The notes under the pieces: generated by a model
Told to the model about the DNA's origin: nothing
Databases searched by the model: none
Seen by the model: the letters and a program-made list of their open reading frames with translations, nothing else
Translations under genes and position numbers: made by a program
In this document: one piece after another, positions 57,701-64,000 of the stretch
Numbering within the stretch: the first letter of the stretch is position 1
Layout of the letters: each line of letters starts with the position of its first letter
Assembly (NCBI RefSeq): GCF_025024155.1
Contig: NW_026251787.1
Span: 103,348 to 167,347 of the forward strand
Length of the DNA: 64,000 bases
Direction of reading: 5' to 3'
Origin: Gamsiella multidivaricata
Lineage: Eukaryota > Mortierellomycota > Mortierellomycetes > Mortierellales > Mortierellaceae

Positions 57701-59536
57701 GGTGAATGGGGTTGAGGAGGGTGATGAGACGAGGAGGAGTGATGGAGTGGTGGGTGAGGAAGAAGGGGAGGAGGACGGGAGTGGGAAGGTGAGAAGAGGA
57801 TGCGTGAATACTAATAAGAAGGGCTATTGGAACATAAACAGTCGTTGTTATGGACCAGACAATCCCATGCTGCTATTACATGTGCCGCATTGTCCAGAGC
57901 TTCTGTTGTTATGGTGTGCTGCATGATAAGGAAGCAAGCACCAAAGCGAGCTACAATACCCTCTTCAACTTCAGGTACCAATTCAAAAAAAAAGTCAATT
58001 GAACGGCAGTATGGGAAAAAATAGTATCGGTGGTGGGCTGAAGAAGGGGTGGGGGCTCTGAGAGGGTCGTCGGACTGAGAGCCGCTCATTTTCTTCATCT
58101 TCATCTTCCTACTTGTCCCTCTATTGCGGTGTTCATATACAGCGCATGCTCTGATCCTTTATTATCCTTCATGGTGCCTGATTGCCTACTGTACTGTTCC
58201 GGTTTTCGTAGAATTCTATCATCATGGAAACCAATTCAAGCGTGCGAATATGAATGCCAAAAAATCTGCAACGACCGCAAGCAATCGTACTCGATACGGA
58301 ACAAAAACAAATATCCATGCAGGTCACTGTAAACTAGGCTAGAGAAACGACCGCGGATGACACTTCCTTTTCTGCACCGCCCAGATACGAGTGCCACGTT
58401 CTATCTCTACGAACCCATGGAACCATGAACACGCTACAATACAGCGCTAGATACATGCATTCTAGCTGTTGTTTCGCCTGCCATCGTGTTCAGCCTTAAG
58501 AGCTCAACAAAGCTGTCCATTCACACATTTCACGACTCGAGGAGCTGCTTATGTCACTTGTTTTCCGAACGTGCTTTGCTCCCTGTAGGTTGCTGAATGT
58601 GAGCCCCGTCAGACAGGGTTGATAAAAAAATACCTCTGCAGCGGCCCTACAACATTCTTGGCCTCCTTTGGTCGTTAATGTAATAAAGTACATTCGTGGT
58701 TCATGGGCGACAGGCATAGAGAGTAACCTATCCTTGAGGGCCAGGAACAGGAACGTTGGAAGTTGACCGCGGAAAATAATATTAATGGCAAAAGGGTATG
58801 GGGCGGACCAAAAAAAAAAAAATCGCGCCGCGGCTGCCATCGCGCGGCATTTCCTCCTGGCGTAGTTTGCTGCGCCCGCTACAACTTGGGGATTGAATGA
58901 GAAAGACTGGGACCTTGCCAGCTTAGCACTTCCAGTCGGACGTAATGCCTAGCGACGCAGTAATGGTGGGGGGCGGGGGCGGGGGAGGAGAGGGGTTTGG
59001 GTCACCACAGCTGCATGGTATGAGGACACAAATAGCTGCCGTAAAATACTACACAATTCCAATGGTTTGTCACGGTTATTTTGCTTGTGCGCAAACGGGC
59101 CTGTTGCTATACCAGCCAATGCGCCCTTCCTCCTCACGGCTCTGTATGCATGGACTTCTGGCTGCGGCGTACTGTGCTTCGTTTGCATGGGCATGGACAA
59201 TAGTCGCCTCAGTCACGGGGGTAGCAAAAAAGAGAGGCAACGCTATTGATCGCGTTTACTGCGATGTGTCGTGGAAGGGGTGGGGGCAAAGCTTTCCTGC
59301 GCCGCTCCTTTCCCCTTCACCCCTCTGTCCCGCTCTTTAAGCTTCAATCCACACATCCTCTTTCTTTTTCAAATCCTCTCTTCGTTCCTTCATTCCCTCC
59401 GCCTCGCCCTCGGACCGCACAGCATACGCAAGACCGCCGCGCGTTCAGTTAGACAGGCTTCAGCGAAGCAGCACAACAACGCGACACTCAACACTCGACC
59501 AGATTCGCCCTTTTTCGCCAGCCTACGTGCCGCGTC
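57701..59536. other. Divergent promoter region of metacaspase and cullin-1 genes
   Basis: The longest gene-free stretch here (1.8 kb). The metacaspase side has a GA-rich plus strand to about 57790. The cullin side is CT-rich from about 59310. A minus-strand open frame at 58840-58496 starts in a poly-A-derived Phe run and looks spurious. No repeat family is seen. Confidence 0.4.
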
Positions 59537-62500
59537 ATGTCCTCATCAAAGAGCGTAGTCAGCCCACCTCCACCCCATGGCAGCGACATCAACGCAACCT
59601 GGTCCTTCTTGGAGCAGGGTATCGACCAGATCATGAACCGCCTCGAGGACGGTCTGACCTACAAGCGCTATATGGAGATTTACACGTAAGAACACTCGAC
59701 CACCTGGATAACTTGTTGGCAGAGGATTACTTCGCCAAGTTGGGGACAAGGGCTATCTTGGTGGGGCTTTTTACAGTGCTTTGCCTTTCTTACGTGCGGA
59801 TGCGCCCATGGGCTGACGATCACACAAAAGAAGCGCACAGTGGTGACACTATACGCCAAAGGAAAGCCAATACACGGTGTTTGCTTGCTTGTCAAAGGGT
59901 TGTCGCTGTCCGCAGTCGCCTTGACCATGTATCGCTCGGGCGGTGCTCTTTGGGCGGGACCTGATAATGGTAATAGACTCTAACCATCTTCTCCCTTGTT
60001 GCCACTATCAATGCCGTCCTTCACCACGATCGCCCAATTGCAGTGTCATCTACAACTACTGTACCACTAAGGCCAACAACGACGGTATAGGGGCCTCGAT
60101 CCAAACCCGAGGTAACTAATAGATATCTGCCGACTATGTCATGCTGCGCCCCCAAGCAGACCCTTTTCTTATCAACTTTTGCGGCGGTCCATGTTGTGCT
60201 ATGTGCTAATACCCGCTGCACATTCCATTGTAGGTGCAACCTTGGGTGGGAGTGATTTGTATTCGCGTCTGATCCGATATTTTCAGAAACACCTCGAGGT
60301 CATTCGCAAGGACTCGGAAAAGTTCATGGATGTGTCCCTACTGGAATACTATACCAAACAATGGGTCAAGTTCACTGGAGCTTCGGTGTATGTCCACCAT
60401 CTATTCACTTATCTAAACCGCCACTGGGTTAAGCGCGAGATCGACGAGGGTCGCAAAACGGTACACGATGTCGGAACTGTAAGTGGACTTGTCCTGCCTT
60501 CCATATCAGAAGTGATGCTTGCATGGTTTTTCGGCTCCTACAATCGCCAACACAACGTAACGTTATCATCGCTCTCATAGCTTGCCCTCGTGAGCTGGAA
60601 AGACAGCTTGTTCAGCCATGTTGAACGCAATGTCATGGCCGCTGTCCTTCAACTAATTGAGCGCCAACGAAATGGAGAGTCCGTGGAGACTAGTTTGTTG
60701 CGCAACGTTGTAGAGTCGTTTGGTAAGAATTCTTTCATTTTCTTATCCCTTTTTTTTTTCTTTCGGGAATTCTGGCAGAAAACTGACTGAACGCCTCTTT
60801 TCATTCCGCACTTCGGCATACAATTGTTGTAGTTTCGCTGGGTTTGGACGAGAATGATTCGAAAAAGACCACGCTTGAGGTATATCGCCAGTACTTCGAA
60901 AAGCCTTTCGTCAGTGCCACCGAGGTTTACTACAAGATGGAGTCTGAAAAGTTCCTTAGCGAAAACAGCGTTACAGAATACATGAAGAAGGTAAGACAAT
61001 GGCCTTTTTTTTATGTGTGGTGTGCTTACGACACGGATTAGGACGGCGGTCTAATAACTCATTTCTATATTCGCTATTTCCGACGTATTTAATTCTATAG
61101 GCGGAGGCCCGCTTGGCGGAGGAAGAAAGCCGTGTGCAGATGTATCTCCACGCAAGCACACACAAGCCCCTTATTCAGACGTGTGAAACGGTCCTCGTCA
61201 AAGGCCACACGGAGATCATCTGGGAGGAGTTCCAGAACCTCTTAAACCAGGATAAGCAGGAGGATCTTTTCAGAATGTTCTCGCTGCTGCTCCGCATCCC
61301 CGAGGGTCTCGATCCACTCCGGGCTCGCTTCGAGGCGCATGTCCGAAAGGCTGGTTTGAGCGCAATTGAAAAGATTGCCGACGAGTCGTCAGATACCTTG
61401 GTAAGGGCCTTGTTGCAGTAGTGTAATGTGCGAAAGCGACCTCACTACATGGCCATTTCCTAATTGCTTTTTTGGTCTCTATGCTTTCTCATGTGAATAT
61501 AGGAGCCTAAGGTGTATGTGGATGCACTCCTGGAGGTCCACAAAAAGTACAATGACCTTGTGCAGACTGCATTCCGTGGTGAAGCCGGTTTTGTGGCATC
61601 CCTGGATAAGGCATGTCGTGAGTTTGTGAACCGAAATAAGATTTGTAAGTCGTCGACATCAAAGTCCCCGGAACAGCTGGCCCGCTACTGTGACTCCTTG
61701 TTGCGAAAGAGCTCCAAGAACCCCGAGGAGAACGATTTGGAGGAGATTCTGAACAGCATTGTAAGTTTGGATCTTTTTGTGCTATTGACCTATTGAATTT
61801 ATTGTTTGCATGAAAGGCACTGAACTCACACATCACATTGGGTATATCTAGATGACAGTGTTCAAGTACGTGGAAGACAAGGATGTGTTTCAAAAGTTCT
61901 ACTCCAAGATGTTGGCGAAGCGATTGGTCAACGATACGTCTGCATCGGATGATGCGGAAGCTGGCATGATCTCAAGGCTGAAGGAGGCATGTGGATTTGA
62001 ATACACCTCAAAGCTCCAGCGCATGTTTACGGATATGGGACTTTCGAAGGAGTTGAACGACCAGTTCAGGGATAAGATGGCACAGAACCATGATTCGTCC
62101 GAGAACACGGTCGACTTTTCGATTCTTGTACTGGGTACAGCCTCGTGGCCTTTGCAGGCGCCCACGACGTCGTTTAACTTGCCAGACGATGTTGTCAAGA
62201 CATACGAGCGATTCCAGGCATTCTACCAGGACAAGCATTCTGGACGCAAACTTAACTGGCTTTTCCAGCTGTCGAAGGCGGATTTGAAGACCAACTATAT
62301 CAAGTCGAGTAAGACTGGGTATTCTTTCCAGACGTCGACATACCAGATGGGCATTCTGTTACAGTACAACAACGGTCTGTCCTACACTTTTGAGGAGCTG
62401 CAGACACAAACGAATTTGAACCCGGAGATTCTGTCAGGGGCGCTAGGCATCTTGGTGAAGCTCAAGGTCCTTTTGCTGGAGAACGGAACCAATGTCGGCG

Positions 62501-63003
62501 ATGCAGGCACGAGATACGATCTGAACATGGACTTTAAAAAGTACGTATCTGACTCCTTGGATTAACTGATCGGGTTGTATTAACAAATAGAACTGGACTG
62601 AACTGAACTGAACTGAACTATGCTAATTGATTGACTAACTGAGCACATTATTTTATTTTATTTTATTTTCTTCCCTTGCTACGTTGTTATTGTGTATGAT
62701 AGCAAGAAGATTCGTGTTAACTTGAATATGCCATTGAAGGCAGAACAGAAGGTGGAAACGGAGGAGACGCACAAGACAATTGAGGAGGATCGCAAGTTGC
62801 TAATGCAGGCAGCGATTGTGCGTATCATGAAGACGCGCAAAGTGATGAAGCATGCTGCCTTAATGAGCGAGGTCATTACTCAACTCCAGACCCGGTTCAA
62901 ACCCCGTGTGCCGGACATCAAGAAGTGCATTGACGTACTGCTGGAGAAGGAGTACATTGAGCGAGTCGAGGGACAAAAGGATATGTTCTCGTACGTTGCC
63001 TAA
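59537..63003 (+). CDS. Cullin-1 (SCF ubiquitin ligase scaffold)
   Basis: Cullin-1 (Cdc53) holds Skp1/F-box proteins at its N-terminus and Rbx1 with an E2 at its C-terminus. Nine exons (59537-59685, 60044-60111, 60234-60478, 60581-60722, 60833-60990, 61101-61400, 61503-61760, 61852-62540, 62703-63003) give 769 residues, the usual size. The N-terminal cullin repeats start [14 protein letters not shown] and [14 protein letters not shown], then [15 protein letters not shown]. The cullin-homology domain has [34 protein letters not shown] and [19 protein letters not shown]. The neddylation segment is [16 protein letters not shown] in the winged-helix domain, and the end is [13 protein letters not shown]. 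Intron 8 contains (AACTG)n and (TTTTA)n. AATAAA at 63227-63232. Confidence 0.96.
62591..62619 (+). repeat. (AACTG)n in cullin-1 intron 8
   Basis: A pentamer tandem repeat (about five copies, one variant), followed by a (TTTTA)n stretch at 62650-62668. Confidence 0.8.
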
Positions 63004-63532
63004 GTGGAGGTGGATCCAGGACGAAAAGAGACGATCCAGCAACGGTAGCAGAGGCATGGGACACAAAGACAAACACGCCACGCAAGTTGTTTGTTTGACG
63101 ATAAGTTCTTGGAGAGCTTGTGGACTTGAGAGAGAGGAAGGGAGAGGAAGAGAGAGGTAGAGAGAGGGAGAGAGACGAGTCTCTCTGGGGTTTTTTTCTT
63201 GTAACAAATAAGACCATCCAGCCGTAAATAAACCGACATCTGTCATCAACACCAACATTGTGTTTATTAATTAGATTATTGTTACTAGAATATGCAGTAG
63301 ATCAAGAGAAAAATAATAGCAGAGAACAGACAAAAGGACGAACGATGAAACGATGAAGGACGGGAATGAAGACACAGGGTGGTTTTGCTAAAACGGACGG
63401 AGCATGGATGCGACGGGCGGTATGATGAATGGGTTAGGCTGTCAAGCGGTGTAATAGGGTGTAAGCGTCCGATAAAGATAAAGTGTCCTCTGGCCAAGAT
63501 GAAGAAGATGCCCTTGGCTCCTTCCAACTCGC
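63004..63532. other. Convergent 3' intergenic region
   Basis: Contains the cullin-1 3' UTR with a purine-rich (GAGA) stretch at 63128-63176 and AATAAA at 63227-63232, and the 3' UTR of the next gene on the other strand. Confidence 0.5.
63227..63232 (+). terminator. Poly(A) signal of cullin-1 gene
   Basis: AATAAA about 220 nt past the stop. Confidence 0.4.
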
Positions 63533-64000
63533 TCACTTTGTTCCTGCTGCGGTCTCGGTCAAGTCTGGATGGCTAATGACACGGATACTGTCAAGCATCA
63601 CCGGTGCAGCGGTGGGCTCGCGACCATGTCCATGTTCAACATTGGGCTCGGTGCTATTGCGCTTTTGCCGGTAAGACAGCGACGATGATGATGACTGTCC
63701 AAAGCCCTCCTGATCCTTGATCCGACGATCAATCACCAATTCCTCCCAGCGTGATTCAGCAGCGGTGTCCTCCGAAGACTGGTACATGCGGAGATCCAGT
63801 CCATCACACCAACGAACGAGACCCGTGAGCCAGATATTGTACTGCATCGGAACGAAGGCCACACGATCGTGCTCGCCACGGTCGTAGCCAATGCCAGGTC
63901 CACGCATCCGGTTCAACCTGTACTCGAGCTGAGCCCTCTTTGCAGCAAGTCCAGTGGCTGTGGCGACAGTTGCGCCGACATGTCCCTTCTCGGGGTCGGT
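63533..64000 (-). CDS. Unrecognised protein, C-terminal part only
   Basis: A minus-strand frame stays open from the window edge (64000) to a TGA at 63535-63533, 155 codons. It starts TDPEKGHVGATVATATGLAA in the part visible and continues RGEHDRVAFVPMQYNIWLTG and WEELVIDRRIKDQEGFG, then a Ser-rich hydrophilic tail. I do not recognise the family. The folded-looking first half and the disordered tail suggest a real final exon; an acceptor site could lie inside the first codons. The gene continues beyond the window. Confidence 0.5.
   Translation of the reverse strand, partial: TDPEKGHVGATVATATGLAAKRAQLEYRLNRMRGPGIGYDRGEHDRVAFVPMQYNIWLTGLVRWCDGLDLRMYQSSEDTAAESRWEELVIDRRIKDQEGFGQSSSSSLSYRQKRNSTEPNVEHGHGREPTAAPVMLDSIRVISHPDLTETAAGTK

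Noticed and set aside
58496..58840. Minus-strand 114-codon frame in the metacaspase/cullin gap
   Set aside because: It begins with a Phe run made by a homopolymer, and has no domain, splice site set or conserved composition.

Overview
The window is nuclear DNA of a filamentous fungus, most likely of the Mortierellomycota/Mucoromycota type. Genes are dense on both strands (about one per 2.5 kb), nearly all carry several short GT-AG introns, and base composition is near 50% GC. Transcribed leaders are pyrimidine-rich, and many proteins have Ser/Gln/Asn homopolymer tails. Several proteins (the adhesin-like beta-helix protein, the secreted-kelch membrane protein and the long carnitine acyltransferase) are of kinds I associate with Mortierella. 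That placement is inference from gene style; no rRNA or other marker gene is present.

I rebuilt 26 gene models by joining exons so that reading phase and known family alignments agree. Left third (1-22600): adhesin-like protein (5' end unresolved), GAPDH, DNA polymerase eta, a Rheb GTPase, SmG, Tim21, a kelch single-pass membrane protein, a twin CX9C protein, a stomatin, and one unrecognised gene. Middle (22600-46400): a Ste11/Byr2-type MAPKKK, an F-box/LRR protein, a polynucleotide-kinase-like P-loop protein, a Yat2-like carnitine acyltransferase, a Jsn1/Puf1-like RRM+PUF protein, Msh3, and pyrroline-5-carboxylate reductase. Right third (46400-64000): an ADP-ribosylglycohydrolase, an ML-domain (NPC2-like) secreted protein, Orc5, mitochondrial malate dehydrogenase, a metacaspase, cullin-1, and the 3' end of an unrecognised gene that runs off the right edge.

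The genes do not form a pathway cluster. Themes recur by chance or weak synteny: DNA maintenance (Pol eta, Msh3, Orc5, PNK-like kinase), mitochondria (Tim21, MDH, twin CX9C), nutrient and stress signalling (Rheb, MAPKKK, metacaspase), and ubiquitin ligases (cullin-1, F-box). Divergent pairs share short promoters: SmG/Tim21 (254 bp) and Msh3/P5C reductase (254 bp); the second holds a CCAAT box and a perfect Gcn4/AP-1 site.

I saw no transposon with recognisable enzymes, no CRISPR array, no tRNA or rRNA, and no obvious new multi-gene system. The most worthwhile oddities are gene-structural (an 11-nt microexon in MDH, a GC-AG intron inside the Pol eta active-site motif, a non-canonical junction in Orc5), architectural (a large acidic insertion and polyQ linker in Pol eta, a repeated DGRKVTKT motif in the metacaspase prodomain), and one uncharacterised gene at 20588-21414.
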